Part shown: one piece after another, positions 11,588 through 33,669 of the stretch
Numbering within the stretch: the stretch's first letter is position 1
How the letters are laid out: every line of letters begins with the position of its first letter
From: Datnioides undecimradiatus
Lineage: Eukaryota; Chordata; Actinopteri; Lobotiformes; Datnioididae
Assembly: GCA_008933995.1 (NCBI GenBank)
Contig: WARS01000034.1
Coordinates: forward strand, 1,999,501-2,063,500
DNA: 64,000 nt
Direction: 5' to 3'
The notes under the pieces: generated by a model
Database searches by the model: none
What the model saw: the letters and a program-made list of their open reading frames with translations, nothing else
What the model was told of the DNA's origin: nothing
Made by a program: the position numbers and the translations under genes

Positions 11588-12825
11588 GTACCGTTGTTAA
11601 ACAGACTGTTAGCATTATGTGTTAACGCTGTTCAATTAGCAAGCTAACAGATGCTACGCAGAGAGCTAACCCACTCCTCTTCCGCTGATTATTAAAATTA
11701 ATTTCAGCTATCTTGCTCATTATATATCACACGTTGAGACCTGCTTTACGTTCAGTGTTTATTCAGTAATTATTACTGACATTTATTTTTTACTGACTTC
11801 CGGGTTTTGTATTTAACGCTAGCTGGAGAATGCAGTTTTTCAGTTGGCGACATCAAACGCTCATTGGCATGTTTTGACCGAGACGTCTGAAGACATGTTC
11901 AAATAACTGCGATGTTAACGAGACATATGTAGGTTATGGATACGCAAAACAAAAACAGTATTCCAGATTTTGTTTTTGAGCAACTAAAAAGCAAAAGGAA
12001 GTCCATGATGCCTGCAGAGTGTGTACACAAACTTATTTCATTTATTACCTCAGTTTGCCACCACTGTATTTTACAAATTTAATTTTACTTTGATAACTTT
12101 ATAAGGTTCTTCTTAGGCCGTAGAAGACCTAAAGACTTGCAGGCTAATGAATTGAATTAAATGAAGGGGTGAAAAAGGGGGAGAGATTCAGTACCTCCGT
12201 TGTATCCACGGTGTGTTTTGCAGTTAACCTAATTCAATTTGTATTTGAGATCATGGCTTCTGATCTTTGCTCTCAGAATTACTTTACACCCTCAATTCAG
12301 AAAGCAAATAAGAAAATTAAACTTGCTAGAGCTGATCAGATCACATCATTAGATTACTGGCCCAATTGTGGTTATATGCTTGTAACGTACGCTAAATGCA
12401 GCCTGCAGCCTGCAGCCCTGTCTGATCATGTACCCATTATACATGTCAGAATAAAATCATTTGAATGTTTCATTTAGCATAACCGCCACGAGTTTCACTT
12501 CCTGCAACGGAAATGTAACAGAGCAAAGAGAAGCCTTGCCTTTAGAAAATCACTTTCTAAGCTGTGAGAGTGATAATTGACAGACACGCTCAGCCAGGCA
12601 TGTGTTCTCAGTTCCTCTTGTAATTTTTTGAGCTTTAACGGACATGCAGACAGTCATCAGACTGTTTAGAAATGTGAAAATGAAACTGCACTTTCCCCAG
12701 TTTGGGCGGCCCTTTTTTGCTGTTAGGGTGACTGTGTTGGTATACCAGCTAGCATGACTGTAGACTCGTAGACTGGTTAGTCTTATTTAATAGTAGATAA
12801 CAGTTGTCTTTTTTATTTCTTCAGG

Positions 12826-15506
12826 ATGTTACTGAAAATACTGCCAGGCTTCCTGTGTTTTGTCAGAGCTTTGGCTACAGGAAACGACACAGCTCAGCAA
12901 GGTCCTCCGCCGCTGCTGCTGGTGTCTTTCGATGGTTTCCGGGCAGACTACCTGCAGAGGTTCCCCATGCCGCACCTGAAGCTCCTGTACAGCCAAGGGG
13001 TCCTGGTGGACCAGCTCAACAACGTCTTCATCACCAAGACATTTCCCAACCACTACAGCCTGGTAACCATGTGCTTTTTGTGCTGTGAAGGAAGATTTGT
13101 CAGATAGCAATATGATGCTTGTCTGAAAATACTTTTAGCTGATTATCTGATGATGTCATTTCATTTATTTAACCTTTATGTGAACAGCAAGTCTTATTCA
13201 CATGGTAGCACACAGATAATAATGCTACATGGCCCAGCTGCATTTAAATTTTAGATAAAAAATAAAATTAAACAAACACTATATTAGCATAATAATGAAC
13301 AATAATTACCACGACAATAATAACTGTTATTGCTATCCTCTCCAGGTGACAGGTCTATATGCTGAGTCTCATGGTATTGTGGCGAGTAATATGTACGACC
13401 CTGTCAGCCACAAGCACTTCCATGTTGGCAATAACACAGACCCGTCGTGGTGGAGCAAGGCGCAGCCCATGTGGCTCACAGCATTGGACTATGGCTACAA
13501 GACTGCGGCCATGATGTGGCCTGGCTCTGATGTGGCCATCGGCAACCGCACAGCAACACACTTCTTTCCATACAACTCTGGTGTGACGTTCCAGCAGCGA
13601 CTGGGGAATGTGACAAAATGGTTGCTGGGAGATGGAAAGGTAGAACTGTCACCTTTGTAAGCTAACTTTTATTGTAATATAATGTCCAGTTATTTAGTTT
13701 CAGGCATATTTTACAGTATTCCTACTCTTTTTGTTGGGCTATTAGGTCCACCACAAGGCATTACAACATGGAAAGAGGGTATGTAACCACTGTCTAAATA
13801 TACCTAATAGTACAATGTACTTCTCCATCAGGAGCAAGGAGTGACGTTTGCAGCGCTTTACTGGGAGGAGCCTGACAGGTCCGGTCACATATTTGGCCCT
13901 GACAACACCACAGCAATGGCCAAAGTGCTGAAGGAGGTACAGTAATTTTGTTAAACTTCAAACTTCACAGACCCTGATTGGACATCAAAAAGATTTTTAA
14001 ATCTGCTGCTCTGAAGAAAAAGTTTCATTCAATCTCTTTATTGGAATCGTGGTTATGAACAAGAATGCCAAGTATCAGACCCACACTCTGTTTAATGCAA
14101 AAAAACAGGGTCATAAAAAGGAAGTAAGGTTGGATGGATTGCCACAAAACTCTCTGGATGCTGTATCTGAACTAAGAAAGCTGAATGGATCAGCAGAATT
14201 TGGTACCTTGACATATCTCTAATAAAGATGCAGTAACTATGGAAATAAAATATGGAAAAATGTCATGATGGTACAAAGGCTTAGCAAACACTGGGCTTAG
14301 TCACATGTGTGCAGAGCCCCTCTCACTCCAAATTTGCATGATGGAAACATTTTCAGTGGCTGCGTCTCTTTGTGTGCGGTCAGGTTGACGACAACATCGG
14401 CCTGCTGATGTCCGAGCTGAAGCAGTCCGGCCTCTGGGGTCGCATCAATGTCATTATAACCAGCGACCACGGGATGGCTCAGTGCTCTGCCGACCGCCTT
14501 ATAAGGCTGGACGACTGCCTCCACCCTGACAACTACACGCTGGTGGACCGCACACCTGTCGCCGCACTCATCCCACATGGAGGTGGGCAGGTTCAAAAAC
14601 ACAGCAACACAAAAACAAACAAAGTCTGCTTTATTTATGAGAAATGTGTAGGCGAATCAAAGGGCCCAATTTCTGTTCTTTCCAGTCCTAGAGGACATCT
14701 ACGCCCTGCTGAGTAAGTGCCACCCAAATATGACAGTATATCTGAAAAAGGCCATTCCTGACAGGCTGCACTACAGGAACAACGAACGCATCCAGCAAAT
14801 TATACTGATTGCTGATGAAGGCTGGACCATAGTGGAACGAGGGAAAGAGCTGCTACGATGTACGTATCATAGTGGTTTGTCACTGCTGTCATACCTGGAC
14901 TTAAGATCATTTGTGATGTTTTTCTTTCCATGTCACACATCTGCATTTGTCTCACTCAAAGAAAGTTTTCTTCTTTCTTCTTGCTTCCCTTCCGGTCCAT
15001 AGTGGGCGATCATGGCTATGACAACAGCTTACCCAGCATGCACCCATTCCTTGCGGCGACAGGTCCCAGCTTCCGTAAGGCTTATAAGATGAGCAGTTTA
15101 CAGACTGTGGACATTTACCCGCTCATGTGCCACCTGCTGTCGGTGCCCCCGCAGCCCAACAATGGCAGCCTGACCCAGGTGCGGTGCATGCTGGCTGCTG
15201 AGAGCTGCTGGGATGTGCCTCTGATGGTTGGCCTGGTGGTGGGCGTCCTGCTTGTACTCACGTTAATCACAGGTAATTTTTGTTTGTCTAGATATACAGA
15301 GAGCATAGAGAAGGAGAATAAGCATTGATTTCTATGATTTTAGCTGAACTGTAGTCATATCGGGCTATCCAACTTGTCGATGAACTAACAGGATTTGTCT
15401 CTCTTCAGTTTTGTTCAAGTGGCTAACGTACCACCGCCCATCAGGCCCCCGGCCCTTCCAGAGGCTGCAGGTTGACGATGACGACGATGATCCCCTGTTG
15501 GACTGA
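12826..15506 (+). CDS. enpp4: Ectonucleotide pyrophosphatase/phosphodiesterase 4
   Basis: ENPP4 is a type I membrane ectoenzyme with a two-zinc alkaline-phosphatase-like fold. The mammalian enzyme hydrolyses diadenosine triphosphate at the cell surface. Coding exons are 12826-13062, 13346-13639, 13832-13936, 14384-14582, 14686-14859, 15003-15272 and 15409-15506: 1,377 bp, 458 residues against 453 in human. All junctions are GT-AG with matching phases. Visible catalytic or metal residues are Asp36 (SFDGFRADY), nucleophile Thr72 (TKTFPNHYS), Asp192 and His196 ([12 protein letters not shown]), Asp240-His241 (TSDHGM) and His340 (GDHGYDN), so the full set is intact. There is an N-terminal hydrophobic signal, a membrane segment near residues 411-427, and a short cytoplasmic tail ending in an acidic [10 protein letters not shown], as in mammalian ENPP4. 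The ATG lies one base after the acceptor at 12823-12824. It is head to head with clic5, as in human. ENPP5 is less likely because of the C-terminal tail. Confidence 0.95.
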
Positions 15507-17182
15507 ACCGGTCAGACCTTATCACCACACACTAATCTGTATCACATATTTCTGCTCCATAGGATATTTGAAATGTTGCACTTTACCACCGAAGCCTCTT
15601 TCCTTGCTCTCACTCTGGCATGTGTGTGATGAATGTGCCTGTCCAGTAAAAAAAAACCTGTTTCTGAATGCTGTCAGGCCTCCTGGCACCTACTGCGGTG
15701 TTGTACACTGGTATAAAACAAGTTGGAGGAAATGGTGAATGCTATAGTTGTGGGTGAAACTCCTGATGTTACCTTTGTTAAAACTCCTGCTGTGATCACA
15801 TTGAAAATGTGACAAGAAGCCAGTGGTGTTTTGTTATGGAATGTAACTTGTTATGAGGAAATACTGAAGACTCTCTGGTCGAAGGATGTCGACATTGAGA
15901 TTAATAATTTTATTCTGGAAGATAAGAAATGTTTTTTGAAGATACTGATTCAGAGATTCATTTTCTGTTTTTTCTGCAACAACTGTCCATATTTAAAACT
16001 TTGTGTGTGTTATTTTATTTTTTATATTTGTAGTGCTATCTTTTTGTCTGCAGAGGGAGCCAGTACCTTATTTAAATTTCACATTATACCTCAGTGAGAT
16101 CCGCTAGGTCAAAAGATTCTTAGTTGCACTTCCTTTGAGTGTCTTCATTTTCAGTGTTTTCTGTGTCTGCTGCTGTTTTGGTCCATTTGTTGGACTGATA
16201 CCTGAGTCTGAAGGCAGAGACGCTTCTTCAGTTCCTCTTTCATCCATATTTGCATTCCTAAAAACTGAAATTAGAATTTTTACTGTTAAATGAAAGTATA
16301 ATAGGTACCGTGGAAAAGGATCTAACAGGGGTTAGTTCAGCACGTGTTGGTGTATCAGGTATACAATGTGTACGTACAGTGTCTATGAGTTATACCAAAG
16401 AATATTATTAAGATGCACAACTGACACTCCAAAGAGATATTTCCATGTCTCCATCTGATGCAAGATTTTTGTTTATTAAAGTAATCTACTGATTAATATT
16501 AGCATCAGGTAGGACAATATTAGACACTGGATCATCTGGAAGTAGTTCAGGCTCAAACTGAGGTACTGATTTGAAGCTTGACAAATTAATTTACTCTTTT
16601 TACTTATCTGCTAATCTACTAATCCCATGAAAAGACCAAAGCCAACACTGAATTTATCCTTCTAATAAGTATTCAGTGTGTAATATCTCATTCCACTGTG
16701 CCGTAAAAAGACATCACTGATGCACAGTGCACTGCTTGACTTGTTTCTGTGTTATAACAAACATGAAAACTGTAGTTTATTTGGACTCCAACATACTCTT
16801 GTCCACTGCACAAGTCTTGTCCACTCATCTGCAACTGCTGTAAAGACTCACTTGAGCACCAGATATTGATTCATCCAGTCGTTTTCTTCTGTTTGGGTAA
16901 TATTTGCCATTGACCACAGTACGCAGCTGTTTCAGGAGAATGAAATCTTGTATTTCTGACCTATTTTTAACATTCACATCCACAGTAGGAAGCACTGCAC
17001 TGTGGCGCTGAGTGCGGCCAGCAGGGCTGGGCTGTTGGAGCTGGTTTTGGTCCTTCTGTGGGATTTCTTGACAATAACCAGGCTGTAGAATATCACCACC
17101 CCATCTTTTAATGCAGTGCTGCTTGCATGCTTCTCCAACCTCATATCCTGTGATGTGTGCATACGCTTCATGCATCTATTCA

Positions 17183-17183
17183 T

Positions 17184-17219
<36 letters not shown>
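17183..17219. repeat. (TG)n microsatellite
   Basis: An almost pure TG run with one early interruption, in non-coding DNA downstream of enpp4. Confidence 0.9.
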
Positions 17220-17220
<1 letters not shown>

Positions 17221-18609
17221 TGAAAGTGTGCCTCTTGCTGCTGAAACAAGTGATAAGGAAAAATCCCACATCCAGACTCCATGTTGCCATGCCCTGTCCT
17301 TTCTTCTGCATATAGCATTCTCCTAAACATCAGTATGAAAACTGGTTATGATTCTTTGATATTATCACCATTAACACATGAGCCTATGGTCTCACTGCGG
17401 GAGTATTGCCCTTCCTGGTCTGCACTCCTCCTGATCTGGAAGACATGATTTTACGCCATAATGCATTCCCATTCAGTGCAGTATTGAAGCGGCGAGTCTC
17501 AATACGATGTTCTGACGTTTGCTTGTCATCATATATGTGTGTTTGATGTTTAAATGTGACATGTAAAATGCATCTTTACACTCTCTCTAGTTTAGAGGAG
17601 TGTGAAAAATCCTTTTGTCACTATGCAAATCTGACCCGGCCTGTTGAGATTCCTGCGATTTAATGTCCTTTTCAGACTGAATAAAGTCTGAAAATCTGAT
17701 GTTTTGTGTTGTGCTGTTTCAAAGGACTGTGGGGAAAAAAATGCATCACGTGTCCCAGAATGGAAAGCAGAAGCGACACGCATTTGGAAAAATTAATTTA
17801 TATTCCTTTATATTTTTTTCTCCATCGCAGTCACAACATTACAATGTAATAAAATGGTAAATATATAAAATCAAACTCAATACTGACGCATATACATTTC
17901 TGTATCGTGTTCAAAACCAAATGAACTGTACATGTCTTCATTTATATTTGTTTTACATCATTTAAAATCTGTCATTATTTCTATGTAGTCATCTGTTTTA
18001 TTGTAAATCTTTGTCTCTTCACAGATAAATAGACTTTATTTTCAGGAGGTATTGTAACAAAAATAACACATTTCCTAACGCTGGCCACCTGGAGCCATTG
18101 AAAATATCATTCAACTCTTTCCCAGAATGCTTTTACACTGTCGGAGACACAGAATACACAGACAAACAAGAGATACACAATGTGTCGTCTCGTTTCTCTT
18201 CCGTTTTAGTTTGTGGTTGGTCAGAAACATTCGGTGTGGATTTGGGAATCCCCCCAAAGACCAGAGGATTCCTGAATGGTGTTTTTATGAGCAGGAGCGG
18301 TTTGAACACGGTCGATGACAGCAGCCACCGTTTCTACGGTAAAGTCGGGAGGTGTTAGCCAGACAGCCTCCGCTTTCATTTGAACAAAGCTGGACAAGCT
18401 GGTTTTGTTGCTCTTTGAACATTTTTGGAATATTTACATATATATTGTTAGCAGAACTCTGCAAGTATGACCGTCTTCTTAAGCTATTTCCCCAAATCAA
18501 AAAATAAATAGATACATTTTAAAAACTGAACTGAAATTCCAGTTTTTATGATAAGATAAACTGACAAGGGGAAGATTTGTGCCAATGTTTATTTACTTTA
18601 TTGCCCAGG

Positions 18610-18918
18610 GCACAGGCAGGAGACAGTTAGCCTAGCTTAGCATAAAGTCTTGAAGCAGGGGGAAACTGCTAGCTCCGCTCCATCCAGCACCTCTAAAGAT
18701 TTCAGATGAACCCTTCTGACTTTCCATTGTGTATTTTTTAGGGCTCTGTATAGTGGATACATCTTCTCAGCATTCGGATTCTCAAATTATACTGTGGACA
18801 GTAAAACAGTGTGCTCTCTAATGTTTGGACGGCGCTACCAAGCCATTTTGACCTGCTTCCCCTCTTTGGGCTAAGCTAAGCCTACCAACTCTTGATTTTG
18901 GCTTCATATTTGGAGTAA
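18610..18918. mobile_element. Diverged copy of a long-inverted-repeat MITE-like element
   Basis: The left half contains TTAGCCTAGCTTAGCATAAA followed by GCAGGGGGAAACTGCTAGCTC and CCAGCACCTCTAAAG. The right half contains GGGCTAAGCTAAGCCTACC and GGCTTCATATTTGGAGTAAC, roughly the reverse complement of the element's left end. The same modules recur at about 48530-48930, 23795-24015, 38350-38466, 40320-40460, 47355-47455 and 7099-7146. I know this arrangement as an interspersed repeat common in percomorph fish. I do not assign a family name. Confidence 0.6.
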
Positions 18919-21500
18919 CAGTTATAATAGTAGTGAAAATCCAATATGTTGCTTGTGGTGATCGTCTTACTTTGCAAAGAAATTCTATTTCTTGTGTCCA
19001 CCAGGAATGTAAGAGACAAATGGTTCCTGTCTCATTAATGTGTTTGCCCTAATCTCCCCTTTCCCAGAGAAACAGAACCAAAGCTTGGTTGTGGCTGTCT
19101 GGCAAATCACCTCCAGAAACCTCACCCAGCCTACAGATCTAATATCAGTGTGCTTATACTCGAGACAACACGATGGCACAGACTCCTACGAAAACACAGT
19201 TTCCAGTTAAGCCATATTTTTCTTCTCTCGTCTTACATTCTGAATATTTATAAAGAACATTTACTATCGGTACATTTGAAAGAGCCATCTAAGCAAACTC
19301 ATCAAACATAGATCCAACTGAGGAGGATTACCAGAAAAAGGTATTTACAATCAAAATGCCAACCACAAGAAAATAAAAGGTACTTTTGCACATCAAAACC
19401 TCTAGCGCTACTGTTTTTTTCAAGCTGAAGAACACAGTATAAAAGCATGACCCCAACAAAATAAAAGCTCATGGTACATCTTATAGATACATCCACATTA
19501 AGGTTTAGTTTGACCCTGCCCTGTGCTTATAGTAACCACACCTGAGTCAAACCGCTGAAACCCTTCCGACCAGTTTTCCATGATTGATTTGAGTGTTTGT
19601 GCCAAAACAGCCAAGCCTCTTCGGCTCTGAAAGGAAAGGATTTCAGCTGTCGTTGGACTCAGATCTGGCTGAAACTGGTCTGAGATCAGAAACAGCTTAG
19701 CGTCTGGCCTCGATTTCTACAAAACCATGATGAGGAATGAAAATTTCACAGCTCTGGACCAAGCAAGTAAAACTTTGGCTAAAAAAAGCATATGAAGCAT
19801 TACTGACACATACGGTAGTTTGCACTCGCACGCACGCACACATACACGCAGACACACACACACACACACACCCACGCACACAGCCTAACAACAGGCCTCA
19901 TATGCTTTGCAGACCCTGATAGTGAAACATTGATGTGTTCATCAAAAGAACATAAAAATAACTTCCTGTTTTTATCTTTTACACATTCCTCCCTATGCAG
20001 GATTACCAAATTATCCAAAACAAACTAAAAAGGTTTTTTAAAAAATGTTTAAAAAATGGTGGACCTCATGTTTGCATTGTAGCACATTAACTCTCTTCAC
20101 CACCTTTTTTTGCAAACAAAGAAAAAAGGCAAAGAAAAACTAGAGAAATGAAATCAGAAGAAGCAGTACGTGAGAACAGTGATGTGGTATTTTTTGTAAA
20201 GGTTATCCAAGCCCAGAACCTTTCTGTGTGTAATCTTGCATAGCTGTTGATGTGGAGCCATACAATAACACTGGCTGGATTTGACTTTACAGAGTAGGCC
20301 TGGCTAAGGCTCTGGGTTTTTGTGTGAGGGAAGAGACCTTTTCACCTGTGGCATGTAGACTCAGCTGCAGAGTGTGTGGATCCATGTATTCTTGATTACT
20401 GGGTGATATGAAGAACAGTTCAAAACAAAATGGACATGGAGAGAAGGCGTGATACCTGCAGTCTGCTTATGAGAATACAGCTGAGTCTGAATGCCACACA
20501 TGAACACTCCCATATAAAGTAGGAACTGTATTTTTTGGTAGTGTCAGACCTGATTTGGCTGTGTTAAACCTGATCTGTGATTGGCTGGAGCTCTGGGTGC
20601 AAAGGGGGCCGTGGTTTGGGTCAAAAGGTCAGAGGTCAGTGGTGGGGGAAAAGCTAGTGGAGCAGCTGCTCTGGAGCTCAACATAAATCTCCCTTTAACA
20701 AACCCAGAAGCACATACGAAGCTGCGACTCTTCAAACCTGCAAGAACTCTGCAGTGACCACTTATTTTCCTAGGAGCACGTGTGCCCTCAAATCTAGAAC
20801 ATTCATGCAAGATATTCACGAGCACGACCTGTGAAACTAACGGAAAATGTCTGAGTGTGTCCTCTAAAAGTCACATATTCGGTTTTCAGGACAACGTGCT
20901 AACACAGTATGCTGTTTTCCTTGGATTTCTGTGCTCTATCACACTGAACCCATGCTTAATATACAGTGCATGTCCAGATCAGAGTGTACCAAAAGTAGCA
21001 CCACCCTCCTTAAGTTCATCGCTTTGCACATAATCATGACTTGGATATCTTTAAAAAAAAAGAAAAGAAAATCCATCTCCACTTCCGTTGAGCGGATAAG
21101 GCATTGTAGCTTTTTTGTGTCACTCAGTTTCACAGATACGGAAGGTGTTGCTGTTTTTATGTACACTCTCTACATGAGGAAATCCAGATTGGCTGAATTG
21201 AACCATTCAGTCAATCTGAATGTGAAACACTCTAAACATATTTGGCTAAATTCTTCAAAACCACTGTAACCACAACGATACAAAAACCATCCAGCTTTAC
21301 CTAATAGCACCATATGAATATTGTTCCCAAATTATAAAGGGGTAAGGGATTATTGGACATTAGTGTGTGTGAGTGTGTGTGTGTATGTATGTGTGTTCAA
21401 GCGGTGAGGTAGGGATGCATCCCATTGTTGTTACTCTACTTTTCACTGTGTGTCTGGACATATGTACTAACTAGTATATCTCCCTGCAGTGGAGGAAAAC

Positions 21501-21502
<2 letters not shown>

Positions 21503-21540
<38 letters not shown>
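21503..21540. repeat. (TG)n microsatellite
   Basis: A pure TG dinucleotide run of about 38 bases followed by imperfect GCATGTG repeats, in the probable xkr6 3' flank. Confidence 0.9.
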
Positions 21541-21541
<1 letters not shown>

Positions 21542-23794
21542 ATGTGCATGTGTGTATATGCACATGTGTGTGTGTCGTGAGCGTGTACACTAAGCACATC
21601 TCCTTGCGCCGGAGACTTGCATAGCTTCTGCAGGACAGGAAGAGCAGTTGTCCGTTTGGACGGAGCCTTTGGCACAGCCTTGGCCGATAACTGAAGGCAG
21701 TACTCAAGTTGCACCATAGAATTCAAAAAGACAATCTGCCCTTATTGCACCATAAGTACATGTGTGTTTCATATTTGCACCATATGAAGTGGGATTAGCA
21801 GCCAATTGACTCTGTAGCTCGAGTGTGTTGCACCATATGAACACCGACGCTGCTGCTTCCGTTGCGCGTTCGCACCTGTCGGATCTACTCGCCAGTTTGC
21901 AGCAAATGAACTGATTTGACACTTCTGCTTTTTAATCGGCTAGCACCACAGAAAAGAAATGTAAGCTCACGCTTTGCTCACATTGCTTAAAGGGATACGT
22001 CAGCATTTTTGGTGTTAAAGGATCAAGAAAGCACTCTGATGTTGTAATTTTTTCTTATTTTCTTCTTGATTTCTTAATAATTGCATGTGTTCAGGCCTGT
22101 AATTAATAATTAGTGTATAAGAATAATTAATGTTTGGTTCTGCTGGTCTCAACTAGTTGACATGTGCAGCCAGTGCTCAAGGGTGTGCATTTGGACGTCT
22201 TGGGGAGTGCTACTTTGGTTTGCATTGTAGGTACTATTAGTGTTATAGCATTTCAATGCTGAATTAGCAGAATACTTCCTGAAGTTGTTGCAGGCCTCTG
22301 GGAACCGTTCCTCTATAACAATTCAAAGTCCCACAGTATTTGATTTAAATGACATAAAACTGGAAAAGCGGTATTTTTGCTTCATTTGTGTCAATTAATG
22401 TTTGTTAATCACTACAACACATAAATAATAATAATATCACTGATGGGGTTATTGTTTCAACACTGAATTCTACAAAATACCACCTCAAGCTTGCTTTTGA
22501 GCTCAGTTTGAGTGGCCCCCAGTGAGACTCAGCTTGGTCTTTAATTTGACACACCTGGGCAAGAAACATAACTAAAATTCCCCCCAAAAATGTTGAAGTA
22601 CCCCTTTTAATACCCTATACGCACTCGGAAATATATCTTTCTTTCACGTCACCTGCTTGATCCTCTTGGCCAGCAGCAATAGTAAGAAGCATGTGTGTGT
22701 GTGTGTTCATCTTTTCTGCAACTGCACCATCTGAAATGGCTAGTGGCCGGGTTTCACCTGTGCGACCACTGACACGGTACTAGAGAAAAGGTGTGGAGCG
22801 TTGGATGGCAAAAACACTTTCACCACCTTCCAAACCCTTTGTATTTACTCGCCGCCACGCGGTGTTAGGGCGGTGTGTGATTTCAGGAGCAACATTCCTG
22901 TCGACGGGCTGATGACTGATATCCCGGCTCATTTGTTGTCGCCTGCCAATGTAACAGCTTGGATTAGAGGGATAAACAAACAAAAAAATAAATAATGAGC
23001 CATACATCACAGCTCAGCCGTGGGTGGCTTTGGAGGAGTTGATGTTGGATGTTGTTCAGGAGAAGACAAGTCATCGAGAGGGTTGTGATGACTGAAGTCC
23101 AAAACTGTTTTATATCAGCTTCAGTAGCAGCACCCCGTTAGCGTGGGACCGACATGATTAAGACATCACACACTGGTAGGTGCTGGTAGACATAGATCAG
23201 AAATAATTAGTCTTGCATTTGCCTTTTCTGTTTAAATTTGGAAACGGTTTCTCTTTTTTTATTGTCTAGCAGGATAAACGGACGTGACGAAGCATGTCCG
23301 ACTGTGGACGGAAAAGCTAAAGAAAGTCGAACCGCCCACGCCCACTCGAAGCTCAACAAGAAATGAACAATGGTAAGACCCCCAGATGGTATACACACTA
23401 AGAGTTGTGATATAATGGTAATACTTACGATCTTACCATACATTAGCAATACTGAAAACATCAGCAGGTGCTAACACTTCCTCCATGAACATGGAAGTTT
23501 ATGGTGCCACTTTGTCTGGGATTGTTCTGATTGACTGAGCATTTTTCATAATTAATGGCTTGCTTTATATACTTCAGGTTGCAAAAACACGTGGGAGATT
23601 GGCACATTGACGAGTGTACATGTTTAGCGATAAGAACTGCAACATTAGAATCAAGTGTCCTCAGTAGATTTTGAGCTAACACATGCTAACACCTTAGCAT
23701 ACAGGACATTAAGTGGGTGGAAATGACTACACCATACAGGCCAGGTCTCTTTTCTTTACAAAGAGTATGCTAAAGTGTTAGCATTCTTAAAGGA

Positions 23795-24015
23795 ATATGT
23801 TTACATTTTGTTTGCGCTATTTCATCTCTTTGTTAAATATGAAGTTATATCCAGGAGATTCATTTTTTAATTTACTTTATGAGCATTAGAAGCCTAAAGG
23901 TCCTCTTTAACGTCCAACATATCCAAGCAAGCTGTTTCACACTCATCTCCTGGCTCTAGCTCCATATTTAGTGCACAGACATGAGTGCATTTAACAACAT
24001 GTCAAACTATTCCTT
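23795..24015. mobile_element. Short inverted-repeat element copy
   Basis: Left arm 23834-23857 (TAAATATGAAG...CCAGGAG) matches the reverse complement of right arm 23947-23970 (CTCCTGGCTCTAGCTCCATA...) at 20 of 24 positions. The right arm continues into GTGCACAGACATGAGTG, the module shared with the copies at 47355-47455 and 48530-48930. It is a deleted member of the same family. Confidence 0.6.
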
Positions 24016-24842
24016 TAACAAGGCTGAAGCACAAACTAAGTGATCATTTAATTTTGCTCAGTTTGCATTAAATTCCCTCTTCATCTCCGTCTCCATTGTT
24101 CCAACCCTGCCCTGCTAACTCTCCTTGGTAGCCTTGTCAAGCAACGCCAAAAGCTGACGCGCCTAACTGCCCTGTCTCCAGTCGACAACAACGCAACATT
24201 ACATAAAAAACATTCGTCTGTACATAGAAAATATATACACTACCTTTTGACTAGACTAACAGCACATGTTCACAAACTCCTTTTAGAAAAGTGACATTTG
24301 TTCTTTCGTTGTGTCACTTCTTTTTGTTCTACTGAAACCCGTGAAAGTGTGAGCGACGCAATTCGAACGGCATGCGGTGGTGGTCAAAGACTCCGGTGTG
24401 AAACTTTGGCGCTCATTTTTCTGTATTTGTTTTTGTTTTTCTTCACGGCGGAGCGCAGACGTATGAAATTAAATCGATGGGAACAGATGATGAGTGATCA
24501 GAGGAGTTGGGAATGGAGAGACAGAAGGAGAGAGAAAGAGATGGACTCGCGCTGAAGCAGCTTGTTGAGTCATGGCCATGGGACTCGCAGGTCATAGGTG
24601 CCCGCAAGGAATATGTGTGTGTGTGTATGTATGTGTGTGTGTAAGTGTGTATTTGTGCATGTGTTCATAAAAGTATGACAGATTGCTTTTGTGTCAGTGT
24701 GCTTACATCAAGTGCCACATTGTGTGTGTGTGACAGTGTGTTTCTAAATCTTCTCTAATTCTGAACATCCATGTATACATACACATCTTTTTATGGTGTT
24801 TGTGTGTGTGTATGTGCTTATGAGTGTTGGCATGTTTGTGTG

Positions 24843-32480
<7,638 letters not shown>

Positions 32481-32898
32481 GTGGTCACGCGCATCGAAGT
32501 ATAAGGGTCGTGCAGCAGCCCGCTGCGCTGTATAGAATCAAAGTGATTGTTTTCCAATGAAAACAGCTAGTTCCCTCCATCTAGAAAAGGCAGGGAAAAT
32601 TAGATTCCCATCATCTGACATTCATTTCTCCATCAATCATCATTTTTCCTTCCATTCATTCCCTCTCTCAATATTTCCTTCCATCCAACACTTTGTCTGC
32701 ACTTCCCACCTCTCTTTCTCTCCCCACACACTCTCCATCCATCCCTTCATCATCCCCTCCAGCAGGCGGACTGCCCTGTGGCTCTGCCAGCCTAATCAGC
32801 TGTAACATATGTGTGTGTGCCAGTGTGTGTGTGATCCCTGCTAGGCAAGCATTTAGGATTTAGGAAAATGAGAAACTGGGATGGACACTGTGTACACT

Positions 32899-32934
<36 letters not shown>

Positions 32935-33628
32935 ACAGGGTAGGAACTAAGGGAGCTGGAAAGCTGAGAGGCTGTAGAGAAAGAGGGATGGATTTAGGAA
33001 TTAGAGGATGGATGAAAGGAGTGTGTGTGTGTGTGTGTGTGTGCGAAAGAGAAAAGATGATTCAGGCTGAAGCTGTTCCAAGAGATGAAAAGACTGACGG
33101 GGAGAATGCTAGAGAGAGGATGACTGGAAGATTTAGGAATTGTTGGAGAGATGAAAAGGGCGTGCCAGAGAGAAGAGGGAAAAACGGGAAAGGATAAAGC
33201 CACAGAAAGAAGGAGGAAATATCAGTAAAGGATAGATGGATTAGTGGTTTAAAGGAAAGACAAAAGAAGAAAGGATAAATTCAGAACAGGGAAGTCATGA
33301 GGAGGAGCTAAATAAGGAATTCTTAAGAATGCTGAAGGTCAAGAGGAGTAAATGAAGGAGAGTGATGGATTCCAGTGTTGGAGGAAGGATGATTCCCATA
33401 AAATGTAGTCATTATGTCATTAAAGTGAGTGGGAATGTACATGTGCACACAGCACACCACAAGCACGTGCCTGCCCAGAAGCGAGCTTACACACACACGC
33501 ACAAACATGCTCAATTTATTTTTTCTAAACACCCAGACTCAGAAATATGCAAGCATGCACTGCATCTCTTTATTGCACACACACTCGCGCCTCGTTCTCA
33601 GAGGCACGTTTCTGTGCAAGCACTTGCA

Positions 33629-33669
<41 letters not shown>

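Larger units (their letters stand above)
15507..24842. other. Long non-coding stretch between enpp4 and xkr6
   Basis: No coding exon was found in about 9.3 kb. The left end holds the enpp4 3' UTR. The right end, downstream of the xkr6 stop on the minus strand, holds its 3' UTR, which could be several kilobases long. Contents include GT/CA microsatellites (17183-17219, about 19830-19872, 21503-21540, 24612-24650), two inverted-repeat element copies (about 18610-18918 and 23795-24015), and a cluster of a recurring GCACCATA motif at 21709-21837. Candidate minus-strand AATAAA signals occur near 18000-18030, but the true 3' end cannot be decided by eye. Confidence 0.5.
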
